DNA from: Galaxea fascicularis
Taxonomy: Eukaryota; Cnidaria; Anthozoa; Scleractinia; Euphylliidae
NCBI GenBank assembly: GCA_948470475.1
Contig: OX419343.1
Coordinates: 16,081,828-16,145,827, forward strand
Direction of reading: 5' to 3'
Length of the DNA stretch: 64,000 bases
Below, in pieces: positions 10,539 through 21,593 of the stretch. A program made the position numbers and the translations under genes. The notes under the pieces are model-generated. The model was not told the DNA's origin. It worked only from the letters and a program-made list of their open reading frames with translations, and ran no database searches. Position 1 is the stretch's first letter; each line of letters starts with the position of its first letter.

Positions 10539-11333
10539 ATGGGAGAGAATGTAAAATCATTGAAAAAGGAGAATGATAAGCTAAGAGAACAAGTTAAAAG
10601 TCTATCAGAAGATTTCCAGAGGTTCAGAGACAAGACGGCGGCCAAGGTCAGCAAAGAAGTATCGCCAAGTTCATGTGAATCACCCAGTGTACAAGATGTC
10701 CAATTCTTAAGTGAGGGCTATGACGACTTACTCAAGTCAAAAGAGCAAATAGCTAGAGAATTCCTGAAGCTGAAAAGCAGACTGGAAAGCATCGAATCCA
10801 ATCTCAATAACATCGCCAAAGTGGTCGACGACATCATGTCCTACAGCTACCAATACAACATAAAGATCATTCGAGTTCCACGGGCAAGTGACCGGGAAAC
10901 CTCTATGGAAATGGCGACCCTTTGCCTTAAAATTTTTAACGGTATAGGAGCTAATGTATCAATATCAGACATTGATATTGCCCACAGAGTTCAACTGAGA
11001 AATTCAAATCGCAGTCAGCGACAGCAGCCAATAATTTGCAAATTTGTAAGGAGAATGGCCAGTGAGCAAGTCATGGCAGTCAGGAACAATGCAAATCAAC
11101 TAACGGCAGATGATCTTGGCCTATCTTCCTCGACTGAAATTAGGCGGGTCGCTATCTTCTGTCACCTGCCTCCACGCTTACAGGAACTACTCCATTTGGC
11201 GAAGATACACCAAACGAATTACAGTTATAAGTATTGCTGGGCGAAGGAATCTGCAATTTTTCTATGCCAAACGGATGGCTCTAGAGCGATCAAATTACTC
11301 ACAAAGGAGGATCTGGATGACCTAAGGAAATGA
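10539..11333 (+). CDS. LINE ORF1 RNA-binding protein, intact
   Basis: 264 residues with no interruption. Residues 1-100 are coiled coil (KSLKKENDKLREQVKSLSED, and again near 70-95). Residues ~105-185 are the RRM-like core (NIKIIRVPRASD, then ISDIDIAHRVQL), and the end is a C-terminal domain (YKYCWAKESAIFLCQTDGS). This is the layout of L1/CR1 ORF1 proteins that bind the element RNA. ORF2 starts 80 bases downstream. Intactness contrasts with the several frame breaks of ORF2. Confidence 0.85.
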   Translation: MGENVKSLKKENDKLREQVKSLSEDFQRFRDKTAAKVSKEVSPSSCESPSVQDVQFLSEGYDDLLKSKEQIAREFLKLKSRLESIESNLNNIAKVVDDIMSYSYQYNIKIIRVPRASDRETSMEMATLCLKIFNGIGANVSISDIDIAHRVQLRNSNRSQRQQPIICKFVRRMASEQVMAVRNNANQLTADDLGLSSSTEIRRVAIFCHLPPRLQELLHLAKIHQTNYSYKYCWAKESAIFLCQTDGSRAIKLLTKEDLDDLRK

Positions 11334-11413
11334 AAGAACCAAACAACTCTACTACTCAAGATGAAGAGTCTAGATAAGTATCTTATTTTAGCTTATCTTT
11401 CGAACTTTTCTAA

Positions 11414-14400
11414 ATGACTCAGCGTAAAGACAAGCTTAGGTCAAAATGCTTGAAAGCATTTCTGCAAGAATTGCCATACTTTAACTTTAGGGGAGACCTA
11501 GCTGCTTACCATAGTCCGTTTAATAATAGTTTGCTCACCAGTAGCAAGACTAAAAAATCCTTAAATAAATTATCCAGTTTATATGACTTTGATTTGTTCA
11601 ATACAAATACAAGACAAGATGAAGATCTTAACTTCAATAATAATCTGTTGAACTATTGTATACAAAGCCGATATTATTCACCTCATAAATTTCAAGAATT
11701 GAAAAACAAATTAACAAGAGATGAAATCGATTGTAGTTTCTCTACATTTCATAATAATATCTTAAGTATAAATCGAAATTTAGAAAATCTTCAAACTCTT
11801 ATCTTGGATGAACTAAATTTTCGCTTTAATATCATTGGAGTCACAGAAACTAAAATTACCAATTCAAATTCTGTCGATTGCTGTCCAACAATACCGGGTT
11901 ATAACTTTAAACACGTTCCTACACCTCTGGCCTCTGGAGGTGTCGGAATGTTTATTGATGAAATGCTTAATTACAAAGTCTTAGAAAGAACATCTAATGA
12001 GGCATTTCAAGCTCTATGGATTGAAATTTCCTTTGTTAAAAAGAAAAATGTAATTTGTGACCGTTTTCAAAGCTATTTTGAAGAAACCGTTGAACAATTA
12101 ACTTCAACTGGAAAGCAACTCTACATTGTAGGAGATTTCAACATCGATCTTTTAAAATTTGAGACCTCTTGGTATAGTCACGATTTCTTGTTAGCTCTCC
12201 AAAGCTGTCATCTCATTCCTACCATTGATAAACCAACACGTGTTCGCAATAATTCAGCCACCTTAATCGATAATAGTTTTGTAAACAATCCTGAACAAGT
12301 GCAACTCAGTGGAAATCTGATTACTGACTTAAGTGATCATTTTGCTCAGTTTTGCATTACGAAATCCGTTAGGCAAAAGCCTACAAAATTAAAAAAACAC
12401 AAAGTTCGCGATTACTCACAATTTTCAGCGGATCGTTTTAATCATGACCTTTCTCAAGTTGATTGGAATGGCATCCTCTCCAATGCAACTAATGACATGG
12501 ACAAGATGTTTTCCTCTTTTTACAGCGAGTTCAACGAAGTTGTAAGTAAGCACGCTCCTATGAGAACACTCTCACGCCGCAAGGTGAAACAATGCTCTAA
12601 ACCATGGATAACTAAAGGAATAACAACTTCAATTAAGATTAAAAACAAGCTATCTTTATCTGGTAATGACACTAAATATAAATTTTATAGAAATAAAATC
12701 TGCAGTCTGACACGAATTAGTAAAAAACAATATTTCTGTGAATACTTCCAGGCCAACATTAATAATATGAAAAAAACTTGGATAGGAATAAATAACATAC
12801 TGAATCGTAAAACCAAGAAGAGTAAATCAATTAGTGCACTCAAGGACTAATAACGAGGTCTCCCGTGACCTGACTCGCATACCTAATATTCTTAATGAGC
12901 ACTTTCCTACAGTGGGACAAAAATTAGCAAATCAATTACCTTCAACTTCAAAATGTTTCACTGACTTCTCAGGGAAATGTAAATCAACTGTATCATCCTT
13001 CTTTTTTCAACCCATCACTCCAGCTGAAATTCGCCTGGAAATACTTTCTATTCCTAACAACAAGTCACACGGCCTCTACTCCTGCCCTACTCGTTTAATG
13101 AAGTGTGCAAGTGACGTTTTAAGTCATCTCTTAGCAGAAATCTTTAATTCATCTGTATTACTTGAACCTTATCCAGCCAAACTCAAAATGTCAAAACTCA
13201 TACCTATATTTAAGGCAGATGATGAAACTGAACCAAATAATTACAGGCCAATATCTTTGCTGTCTAATTTTAACAGAATTTTTGAAAAATTGATGTACAA
13301 AAGAATGAAAGTTTTTATAAATGAAGAAGACATACTTTATCACTCCCAATACGGATTTCGTGAAGAGCACTCAACCCAGCATGCAATTATTGACATAGTT
13401 AATACTATTATATGGACAAAGGTTTATTTTCGTGTGGTGTTTTTATAGACCTAAAGAAAGCATTCGATACAGTATATCATGCCATCTTACTTGATAAACT
13501 TAACCATTATGGCTTTCGCGGAATAATTAACAATTGGTTTTCATCCTATTTACAGAATCGAACACAAACAACACTAGCTGGTCCACATATCTCTGAAAGA
13601 ACATTAACGACTTGTGGGGTTCCACAAGGTTCCGTATTGGGCCCATTATTGTTTTTGTTGTATATCAATGATATTTATACCTGTTCCAAAGTGCTCAACT
13701 TTTATCTTTTTGCTGATGACACCAATATCTTATATGCGGACAAAAACCTTAAGTCATTAGAGCAAAAAGTGAATGCTGAGCTAAATAAATTGTATGTTTG
13801 GCTAACATCAAACAAATTAAATCTTAACATAAAAAAATCAAATTTCGTTATATTCCGCCCGTATCAAAAGGGTTTATCCTTTCAACCTAAAATAAGGATA
13901 TTTGACAATGAGAAGAATATGAACATTTCCCTAGACTGCAAAAATTATGTGAAGTACCTTGGAATATTAATTGACTCTAATCTTTCTTCGACAATCTTTC
14001 TTAAAAATTAGTAAAATCGTAGGTCTTATTGCAAAATTAAGACACTTTGTGCCTCTCCATACCCTATTAAATATTTATCAGTCTTTAATCTCTCCTTATA
14101 TCACTTATGGATTATCCATCTGGGGACAGGCCTGCAAGTCTCACCTAAATAATCTTAACATTACAAAAACGGGCATTACGTTTCATGTACTTCGCAAAAA
14201 AGAATGAGCATACCATACCGCTTTTTATTAATGCTAAGCTTTTGCCTTTGAACTTTTTGTACAAAACTTTATCTGAATTGATGCATGACGTTAGCACTGC
14301 CTGTGTCCCTATTAACATATGTAATCTATTTACGAAAACATCCAGAGTCCACTCGTACAACACACGTTCTTCTACTTCAGATAATTTTTACATAAAAGCT

Positions 14401-14497
14401 TCAAGACTTGAAATTAAAAAAAACGCCTTTTCAAGAATTGGTGCTAAATTATGGAATGAGATACCAAGCTCTCTGAGAGGACTACCAAAGAAATGAT
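11414..14497 (+). pseudogene. LINE ORF2: endonuclease and reverse transcriptase, at least four frame breaks
   Basis: Pieces 11414-12850, 12834-13448, 13412-14011, 13971-14207 and 14185-14496 follow one another in changing frames. The first holds the AP-like endonuclease (IIGVTETKI, GDFNIDLL, DLSDHFAQF) and the linker (SKPWITKGI). The second starts the RT (NYRPISLLSNFNRIFEKLMY). The third carries the core: KKAFDTVYH, GVPQGSVLGPLLFLLYIND and FADDTN, where Phe replaces Tyr in the usual YADD box, as is common in this clade. The last pieces are thumb and C-terminal domain. Overlapping breaks of this kind are small indels, so the copy is inactive although full length. Confidence 0.88.
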
Positions 14498-14738
14498 TCA
14501 AACTCAGAATTAAAAACAAACTGTTAAGTGTTCTTGAAGACGAAGATTCCTACATTGAGGTTGGTAGGATCATCTCTCAAGTAAATTAAAATACCAGTAG
14601 TAGTCCAAAAAAAAAATCAATTGAATTAAATTACATGCTTTTCCCATTTTTCCTTTTCCTTTTCTTTTTTTTCCTATTTCTCTTAATTTTAATAATAATA
14701 GTAATTAAAGTAATAAATAACTTGTAACTATTGATAGA

Positions 14739-14776
14739 CTGGCCCGCCTAGACTAGCATAGCTATCCGCGGGCCAG
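14739..14776 (+). ncRNA. LINE 3' hairpin
   Basis: CTGGCCCGC (14739-14747) pairs with GCGGGCCAG (14768-14776), nine perfect base pairs. It lies about 36 bases before the terminal microsatellite. In CR1/L2-like LINEs such a structure is recognised by the element's own reverse transcriptase; here that role is inferred from position. Confidence 0.75.
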
Positions 14777-14812
14777 CCCGACTGTAATATGTATTTTTAA
14801 TTAATAATAAAA

Positions 14813-14836
14813 ATGATGATGATGATGATGATGATG
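14813..14836 (+). repeat. (ATG)n microsatellite, LINE tail
   Basis: Eight ATG triplets form the 3' terminus of the LINE. In the frame of the adjoining F-box exon they read as a run of Asp, so the repeat adds acidic codons before the exon if it is transcribed with it. Confidence 0.85.
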
Positions 14837-14853
14837 AAGAGCATCCATGGCAA

Positions 14854-15758
14854 ATGAAATACAAGCATTCCCTCAGTGAAATGGAGGCTTGGAAAACAGT
14901 TGATTTCCAAAAGAGAGGAAGAGGGCGCCCAGTAGATCTCAAACGGGTTCAGTTACCATCTCTTTATGAAGCTGCCCGTGAAATCTCAAAGGCAAAGTTT
15001 GGTGATTTGATGCAGCTCCTGTCTTATGTCCCACCAGTTCATCAGAGATTTTACCATTTGCTTAAGCCCAAAGAAGTTCAAGCCATCACCAGTGGTAATG
15101 AAACAAGTGGCGAGGAAATTGAAGATAGTGTACGTTAAGTTACTTTATAGTAATTTCTGTTCACTAAGTATAAACAATGGTATATGACTCAGGGTTCTCA
15201 GTTTTTGTCCTTAAATCTATCTATGGACTGTATGTTTCGTCCTTTCCTCTTCCATTCCTCTTCCTCTTTATTCTCTTTTCAGGATTAACACCTACCTGTT
15301 CTCTCAATAGCTTACCTGATGAGGTCATCCTAGATATTTTGTCAAGGTTAAGTCTCCATCAAGTTCTGTGCATTGTTGCACAAGTCAGCAAACGTTTCTA
15401 CAGGTTAAGCCACCATTCTTCATTGTGGAGGATTTTTGAACACGACACATGGTTTACAAAAAGGTTGTTTGAAAACACCATTATTCAACATGCAGTACAT
15501 TTCAGGGAATTAACAACACACAGCTGTTTGAGAGATTTGAGAAATGAGACCAGTCTGGAATATATTGCAAATGGTATTGGGCAGTGTATTAACTTGAGGA
15601 AGTTAGACATCAGCTTTTTGAAATGCCTCAGGGATGTTTCATTTACTAAAGACATGTTGCACTTAGAAGAGTTATGTATGGATCAATGTCAAAACATCAG
15701 TCCTGACAGTGCGTTACAAGAAATTGTCAATGAACTTGTGCTTTCAGTAAATGTTTAA
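14854..15758 (+). CDS. F-box protein with leucine-rich start, two visible exons
   Basis: Exon one (14854-15127) encodes about 91 residues with a basic RGRGRP patch. A GTGTAC donor at 15128 and a strong pyrimidine-rich acceptor (TTCTCTTTTCAG, ending 15282) join it in phase to 15283-15758. The second exon has a clear F-box (SLNSLPDEVILDILSRLSLH, then VSKRFYRLSHHSSLWR) of about 45 residues. Weak leucine-rich repeats follow (LRKLDISFLKCL, LEELCMDQCQNI). F-box proteins recruit targets to SCF ubiquitin ligases through Skp1. The protein ends after only two repeats, so it is short for its class, and further exons or truncation are possible. A LINE ends directly before exon one, so an upstream exon may have been displaced. 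An ORF at 15762-16019 may be 3' untranslated sequence. Confidence 0.65.
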
Positions 15759-16604
15759 GTCTTGTCAGTTGCAGCAGTTGTGTGTCAGGGCAAAAAAACT
15801 TATAATAAATATTTCTCGGCAGAGAGATGTTCTCAAATCTCAGCTGCGACTGACAGAAACATGCTTGAACAAAGCAGCAATTTAACATTTTTTGCAGTGA
15901 CTCCAATCGCTTCTGTGAACAATTTCACTGAATGGAATTCCATTTTAAGGGACTTTCATGACACTAGTTTTGGGAATGATCTCCTGTTTTTGCATAGGGT
16001 TACTGACCAGTTTCTTTAAAGAATGGGGGACATGTTTTTGGCTTGCATAATAGTAATATAAGCTTTCTTAAGAAGGCTTCTTGAGTTGAGTTTGAACTGT
16101 TATGTTGGACTGTTATGTGGTTGTAGGTTGAGACACCTTGTTCTGGCTCATTAAATTTTTTATTATTCTTGTCGTTGTAGTTGCTGTTCAGAAATTTCCA
16201 ACAAATCTCACCGTTTAGAGAAAAGCAAAAAGTCTAATTCAAATAAATTGTGCTGTAGGTCCTTGCTTTATTCACTATCATAGTCTAAGGAAGCAAATTT
16301 GGGTGGCACTTGTTCATAATTAAAGAAACTGTATGAAGTGGCTGTGACAGACCTGTGTCCACTATTGTTACTATTTGTTTTCACTAAATCTTAAAGTGAA
16401 CACTATAATATTGGTAAAGATAACTTATATCATGATGTAAATGATATACCTATAAAGAATAAACATGTTTTCACTAGAAAAACCTTCTTAATATATTTTT
16501 TTCTAAACTTAACTTGAGAGTGCTTTTTCTGTAAATTAAATTGAAGTGGTTTAGCCTGCTATGGTTCTGAACCCCTCATTTAATACAAGAACTTCATGAA
16601 TAAA
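15759..16604. other. Probable 3' untranslated region, then unassigned DNA
   Basis: After the F-box stop there is an 85-codon ORF (15762-16019) without a recognisable domain. Beyond it lies AT-rich sequence with AATAAA-type signals, for example near 16458. No other feature was seen before the DIRS element. Confidence 0.4.
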
Positions 16605-17541
16605 TTATTCAAGGACAATGTGCTCTCTGAGGTAATATTTACGAAATGTACGTTCATTTGTCCAGTCAGCAGTGCGCAAAATTTCTGCGACTGGAACACC
16701 CTTAATGTACGCATTGGTGACAGAAGCACCCCTGACACTATGTGCCTTAAAAACTGAGGTCTATGCCTGCACTCGACAGGACTGACTTAATCCACCTCCC
16801 TACAGTGGAAGTGGTCACTGGCTTATAAGGCCTAATAAATGAAATAAACACCTTTGAACTAGAACGTAGTTTTTCAGTACGCAAAATATACTCGGCTAAT
16901 GTAGACATGGTACATAAAGAAGGGTCTTCTGGTAAAGACATAAACTTGACTTCCAGCGATTTACCCGGTTTTGAGGTTTTCAAATGTTCTGCTATGACAA
17001 AACTTAAGCAATCTTGAGATTGTTTCTTAAAGTTAAGATGTAATGCACACAACGTCTGCTCTCTTTGAGCAGAAGATAAAGCACAAAGCATCACAGTTTT
17101 CATTGTCAGAGTCTTTAAATTAAGTTGTTCCAAAGGGAACAAAGTCCTCAAATAACTGGTAACTTTGGCAACATCCCAAGTTGAAGAGTAACGTGGAAGT
17201 GGAGTCCTGAGATGGTAAATTCCCTTAAGAAGCCTGACCACAAGTGGGTGAGAACCAATAGCAACATTATTGACAGGATACAAAGTTGAAGAGAGAGCTT
17301 ATCGGTATGTGTTGACTGTACTGTAGTTCTTGCCCCCAGTAAAGGACTATGAAAGAAAATTAACTACTTCCTCGACTGATGCATGAAGTAAATCAATTTT
17401 CCTTTGCTCGCACCAGCCACACCATTTCTTCCAGGCTGAGTTGTACTGTTTATCAGTCCCAGGGGTCCAAGATGCACTGATGATTGTGATTGCATCATCA
17501 GAAAGGCCTCTGTCCAAAAGCGATCTCTGGATAACATCCAT
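16605..17541 (-). pseudogene. DIRS tyrosine recombinase, frameshifted
   Basis: Piece 17541-17347 is the N-terminal helical domain (ASWTPGTDKQYNSAWKKW). Piece 17283-16747 is the catalytic domain with the first Arg in SSAQREQTL. The frame breaks near 16752 by loss of one or two bases, and the remaining frame runs to a TAA at 16605-16607. That last part carries AHSVRGASV (the HxxR box) and RTFRKYYLRE (the catalytic Tyr). All catalytic residues are therefore still visible, in separate frames. The enzyme joins a circular DNA copy to the chromosome without target duplication. The reading between 17347 and 17283 is also interrupted. Confidence 0.85.
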
Positions 17542-18796
17542 GCAGCTAGTCGTAAGTTGTCCTTCAAGGGGTGAAGTTCGTGGCTGTGAGGCAATGTAAG
17601 AAGATTGTCCTTCCTAGGCAGTAGGATTGGTTGCTCTACTGCCAATTGAAGGAGCAGGGGATACCAGTTTTGAGTTGTCCATACTGGAGTTGTGAGAAGC
17701 ACCAGAGCCTTGTCGTTGCATATCTTTGCCAAAACTTGGGTTAATAGGCTAAAAGGAGGAAAAGCGTAACACTTTAAATTATCCCAGCTAATACTGAAAG
17801 CATCAACAGCCATAGCACCAGGTTTTGGATGCCATGAAACAAAACAATCTGTCTTGACATTAAGTCGTGATGCAAATAAATCAATATCAGGAACAAAGGT
17901 CATGTTTGTTATCTGATTAAAGATGTCAATATCAACCGACCACTCCAAGTTGGAAGAGAATTCTCCAGATAAGGAGTCTCCTACTAAATTCTCCTTCCTT
18001 GGAATGTGTTGAGCGGAAATAAGTATATTCCTTTCAAATACACCATTCCCATAAAGTTCTAGATAATGAATTCAGAGAAGGAGATTTAATACCTCCCATT
18101 TTGTTGATGTAAGCAACAGCGGTGGAATTATCAAGTTTCAGTCTTACATGAACATCCCGCAGATTGGGCACAAAGGCTTGTAAAGCGTACAAAGCAGCAA
18201 GCAACTCCAAATAATTGATATGGTTGTGAGCTTCCAATATCTACCATTGGCCATTAGCTGACTGACCACCGCAGGAAGCTCCCCTGCCAGCTAAGCTGGC
18301 ATCACATTCAATATAGATGTCAATGGGATGTTCCCCGAAAAAACGGCCATTAAATTTAGCAAGGTTATTTATAATCCAGTGTAAGTCTGATTTAGCTTGA
18401 GGGCTCAAAATGATAGCCTGATCAAAATCTAGATTCTCTGATAATGCTCGAGATTTACACAATTCAATAGATCTGTAGTACAGATTTAAATGATTTAGAG
18501 CTGGGAAAGCTGACACAAGAAGACCAGTCACAGGAGCAACCTCCTTAACCGAAGGATTGTTCTTGGAAACAAGGTTGAGACAGGCAGAAATAATTCTCTG
18601 CAATTTATCTTCAGGGAGCAAAAGCTTCATGGAAATTGAATCGATAATAAAACCAAGAAAACAAATCCTTGTAGTAGATTGAAGTTGAGATTTGGCATCA
18701 TTTATCACAAAACCTAAGCTCTCTAGTAGCTTTCGCAATAAAGAACGCTGCTCCATGCACTCTGCAAAAGAGCTTGCAACAAGCAGGATGTCAAGC

Positions 18797-19408
18797 AGGA
18801 TGGCCAAAAGGCGAGAATATGTTTTTGACGTCCTAAAGGTCAATGGCTACCCAAACACTTTCCTTCGTAACTGCTTAAAACCAGTTACTCCTTCTCTCAA
18901 CACCTCCGGGGACGAGGTTTCGGCTACAGGTTTTGCCGTCATTCCGTACATCCGCGGTGTTACAGAACCCATTAAGAGAGTCTTGTGTAGCCACAATGTT
19001 AAAGTTGCACAAAAACCTTTTCAGACGTTGAGTCATATTTTTGCCAAACCTAAGAATCCTGTGTTGAAAGAACAACGAACTGACGCTGTTTATTCTATTC
19101 CATGCAATGACTGTGATCATGAGTACATTGGACACATCAAGCGTTAGCTTGGCACGTGTTTAAAAGAGCATCAAAAAGCAGTTTTTCTTTGCAAAAAGGA
19201 AAATTCCGCTTTGTCGGAACATGCTTGCCAAACCAACCATACAATAGCATTGGATAATTCCAAAATTATCACCACTAACCGGCGGTACCATCAACGGCTT
19301 TGTTTGGAAGCTTGGCACATCAACTCCGCCCACGCTCCTTTAAACCGTGACGATGGCGGCCTTTTACCTGACACCTATTTACACCTCATCAAAACAAAAG
19401 GTCGTTAA
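18797..19408 (+). pseudogene. Penelope-like RT C-terminal end and GIY-YIG endonuclease, one TAG
   Basis: Open from about 18797; the ORF annotated further upstream is only DIRS antisense. It reads through a linker (FLRNCLKPVTP, IPYIRGVTEPIKRVL) to the endonuclease: VYSIPCNDC and EYIG make the GIY-YIG core with the two Cys usual in this family. It continues after an in-frame TAG (19145-19147) with LGTCLKEHQKAVF, SALSEHACQTNH and a conserved final Glu region (LCLEAWHI). The endonuclease nicks target DNA to prime reverse transcription. The stop lies inside the endonuclease, so this copy is inactive. Confidence 0.85.
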
Positions 19409-19442
19409 TTAGTAAGCATATAAAAGGGTCCTTTTTGCAACA

Positions 19443-19499
19443 CTAAATCACCCCTGATGAAGATACTAGGCAGGAGTGTCGAAACGTTGGGTCGTGAAT
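19443..19499 (+). ncRNA. Hammerhead ribozyme core in the Penelope 3' region
   Basis: CTGATGA at 19454-19460 and GAAAC at 19481-19485 are the two conserved hammerhead boxes. Between them GATAC (19462-19466) pairs with GTGTC (19476-19480), one G-U pair, forming stem II. After GAAAC comes GTTGGGTC, which gives a possible cleavage triplet (GTT at 19486-19488, or GTC at 19491-19493) and a very short stem III. ACCC before the first box can pair with GGGT after GTT as stem I. Hammerheads of this minimal form are established in Penelope-like elements; activity here is not shown. Confidence 0.7.
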
Positions 19500-20434
19500 T
19501 GTAACTTGTTAAGTTATATTCATCAATTTTCAAACCAGAGTAGTATCAAACCATGTCTGATTGTCCACCTGGTTGCAGTGTGAACTTGAACATACCTCAA
19601 GTAGGATGTCATCTAAGAAAATGACAATCTTGAGGCCATTCAGTCTGAGTTGTGCAACAATAGGTTTGAAAATCTTGATAAAAACCCTAGGTGCCAAACT
19701 ATAACCAAAAGGTAGACAAGTAAACTCATATCCCTGCTCTCTCCAAATAAAATGCAAATATTTGCAATGTGGTCGAAAAAATTGGCACACTGAAATAGAC
19801 ATCCTTGAGATCAAGTGACACCATATAATCCCCAAGGGAAACAAAATTCATAGCTGTCTGAATATTTTCCATTTTCAAATGGATCCTTTGCAGATATTGG
19901 TTCAAAGGTTTCAAATTAATTACTGGACGCAAATCACCAGTCTTCTTAGGTACCAGAAAAATATTTGAAATAAAGTCATAGGAACAGGAAGAGATTTTCC
20001 TAATAGCCCCTTTAGTTAGGAGTTTGGTAATCTCCTCATTGATGAGTTGTTTTTCCCTTTCACTGAAAGCGGGTGGTCCAGGTAATACTGACTGAACATG
20101 AAGGGAATCAAATTCCAAATGGTAACCTGAAACGGTCTCCAGGACCCAAGGGTCACTGGTGATTTTGCGCCAGACATCAAGGTTATGCAATAAATTAACC
20201 GCATAAGCATGAGACTCAGGAGAAATGTTTACCTGTCCATTCATGCCTTGTCTCTCAGCTCCTTGGAGGAGTGAGGAAGGTGGATTCGCACTGCAGGTCT
20301 CCCTTCGGACACCTCTTGAACCTAAAAAAGGTTTTCGGCCATGCTGGGAGTGCTTGAAATTGTTACTACCACTCTTATAATCAGAGGTTCGACGCACCAG
20401 GCTGGAACGAACCACGGTCTTCTTGGAATTTTAT

Positions 20435-21388
20435 TTACCTCCCCAATATCTTTAATGTGCTTGGGAAGTTCATCTCCAAGGTTGTTACCGGATTCGATTT
20501 GCTGCAAACAGACTGATAAGCCACTGCAATATCTGGTTTCAAAAATTCTCGTCTCTTTAAGGAGGCAAGAAAGGAGGCATGGCCCAAGAAGGAAATTGCA
20601 TCACCTATGACCAGTAGGATCTCAGAAGGTTGTAACATTTTCCTTTCATTCTGAGCCACTAGGACAGAATCAAACAGTTGTACCAGTGGTTGGGCTGATT
20701 TAACTATGTTCTTCTGAACTTCTTGTATCCCGAGATCTTTAGTCTTTGTATGTCTTGGCAGAGCATGCCAAAGTTCAAGGTTCACCTTTGGGACACACAA
20801 GAACTTGCAATTTTGCGGAGTCTTGTATTTATCTTGTAACTCCTTCAACTTTGATTCCAATGGTTTTTTGGAACACACATCGTTCACTTGCTGAGCAATA
20901 ACATCAGCCACGTTAGAACCAAAGCTCTCCTTCTCCTCAAACACCGAGGGTAAAAACACGCTTTAGTCAAGCTGTTTTTTACTGTTGGCTCCTGATGTGG
21001 ATGCCGAAGTTTGCTCAGTCGAAATAACCACTGTTGGGTCAAAAATGGCGTCATGAGAAAAAACAGAATCAACTGTATTCGATTTGGCAGTTGTATTTCC
21101 AGATTCGGGAAGAGAAGCAACACCACTGATGCCAACAAGTTTCTCGTTTAAAGCATTCAAGGACTGCATAATATGGTTGATACCGAGCTGATCCTTGAGG
21201 TCGTCGATATCAAATTCAAAATGGTCATCCTGAGGAAACTCGTCTGAGACATTAGTGATTTCGCTGTGGACAATAATCGGGTCAACCGTTAAGGAGTCAC
21301 CGGTTCGGTCCTCCTGTAAAGAAATATTTCTTGTGGTAGAAGTCATGGTGTGAACTTCGCTCCACTTGGGCACTGGTTGACAATACAA
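20435..21388 (-). pseudogene. DIRS GAG-like protein, one nonsense codon
   Basis: Two minus-strand ORFs in a single frame (21388-20963 and 20959-20435) are separated by one TAA at 20963-20965. The first half is acidic (DDHFEFDIDDLKDQL) and Ser/Thr-rich. The second has helical segments (VADVIAQQVNDVC, LKELQDKYKTPQN) and a motif usual in DIRS GAG proteins (CKFLCVPKVNLELWHALP). It would package the element RNA. It lies just upstream of the RT, as expected. Confidence 0.75.
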
Positions 21389-21593
21389 GTAAAGATTTTG
21401 GCGCTCAAATTTCCTTCAAAACTGTATAAACAGAGACAACCAAGATAAAACAGCGCAATAAAGGGCAACAGCCTAGAGATAAACCACAAATGAACAGAAA
21501 GAGCAAATATCACCCCAACTCACTGACCGGGAAGCATGAAAGGAAGAACTGATTATTTGTGTCCTCTCCTGGGATTATATACCGTCCAGTAAT

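Larger units (their letters stand above)
10400..14836 (+). mobile_element. CR1/L2-like LINE, nearly full length
   Basis: On the plus strand: ORF1 (10539-11333, intact), ORF2 (11414 to about 14497, endonuclease plus RT, broken by frameshifts), a 3' untranslated region with a 9-base-pair hairpin (14739-14776) and an (ATG)n terminal repeat. Hairpin plus short tandem repeat in place of poly-A is characteristic of CR1/L2-type LINEs. The 5' limit is approximate. It ends within a few bases of the F-box gene exon. Confidence 0.88.
18794..19598 (+). mobile_element. Penelope-like element, 5'-truncated, inserted in the DIRS RT
   Basis: The insert lies on the opposite strand to its host. It is flanked by a 13-base direct repeat (AAGCAGGATGTCA at 18781-18793, AAGTAGGATGTCA at 19599-19611, one mismatch), which is also the point where the DIRS RT frame stops and resumes. 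Content: the C-terminal end of the RT, a GIY-YIG endonuclease and a hammerhead-like core. The RT palm is missing, as expected for a 5'-truncated copy. Confidence 0.85.
17364..20415 (-). pseudogene. DIRS reverse transcriptase-RNase H, broken and interrupted
   Basis: Piece 20415-19726 starts the RT (FLVPKKTGDLRPVINLKPLN and MVSLDLKDVYFSVPI). After a frameshift, 19844-19530 adds CLPFGYSLAPRVF and the catalytic VIFLDDILL, then runs into the Penelope insert. The RT resumes at 18843 and ends in the connection region. RNase H follows: DASLAGRG on the same ORF, then LELLAALYALQAF and LDNSTAVAYINKMGG on 18237-18034, and DIDLFASRLN with FVSWHPKPGAMAVDAF on 17948-17364. The last ORF runs over the recombinase start in a different frame. 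Besides the insert there are at least three frame breaks, so no active enzyme is made. Confidence 0.85.
16605..21590 (-). mobile_element. DIRS-like retroelement with a nested Penelope insert
   Basis: Minus-strand order is GAG (21388-20435), RT-RNase H (20415-17364) and tyrosine recombinase (17541-16605), with the recombinase start overlapping the RNase H end in another frame. This order and overlap are diagnostic of DIRS elements, which integrate with a recombinase instead of an integrase. A TATA-like GGTATATAATCCC (minus strand, near 21580) precedes GAG. I could not identify the inverted terminal repeats or internal complementary region. A Penelope-like element occupies 18794-19598. Confidence 0.88.

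Noticed and set aside
18692..18796. Upstream part of the plus-strand ORF that leads into the Penelope fragment
   Set aside because: It is antisense to the DIRS RT and lies outside the target duplication, so it is not part of the Penelope protein.
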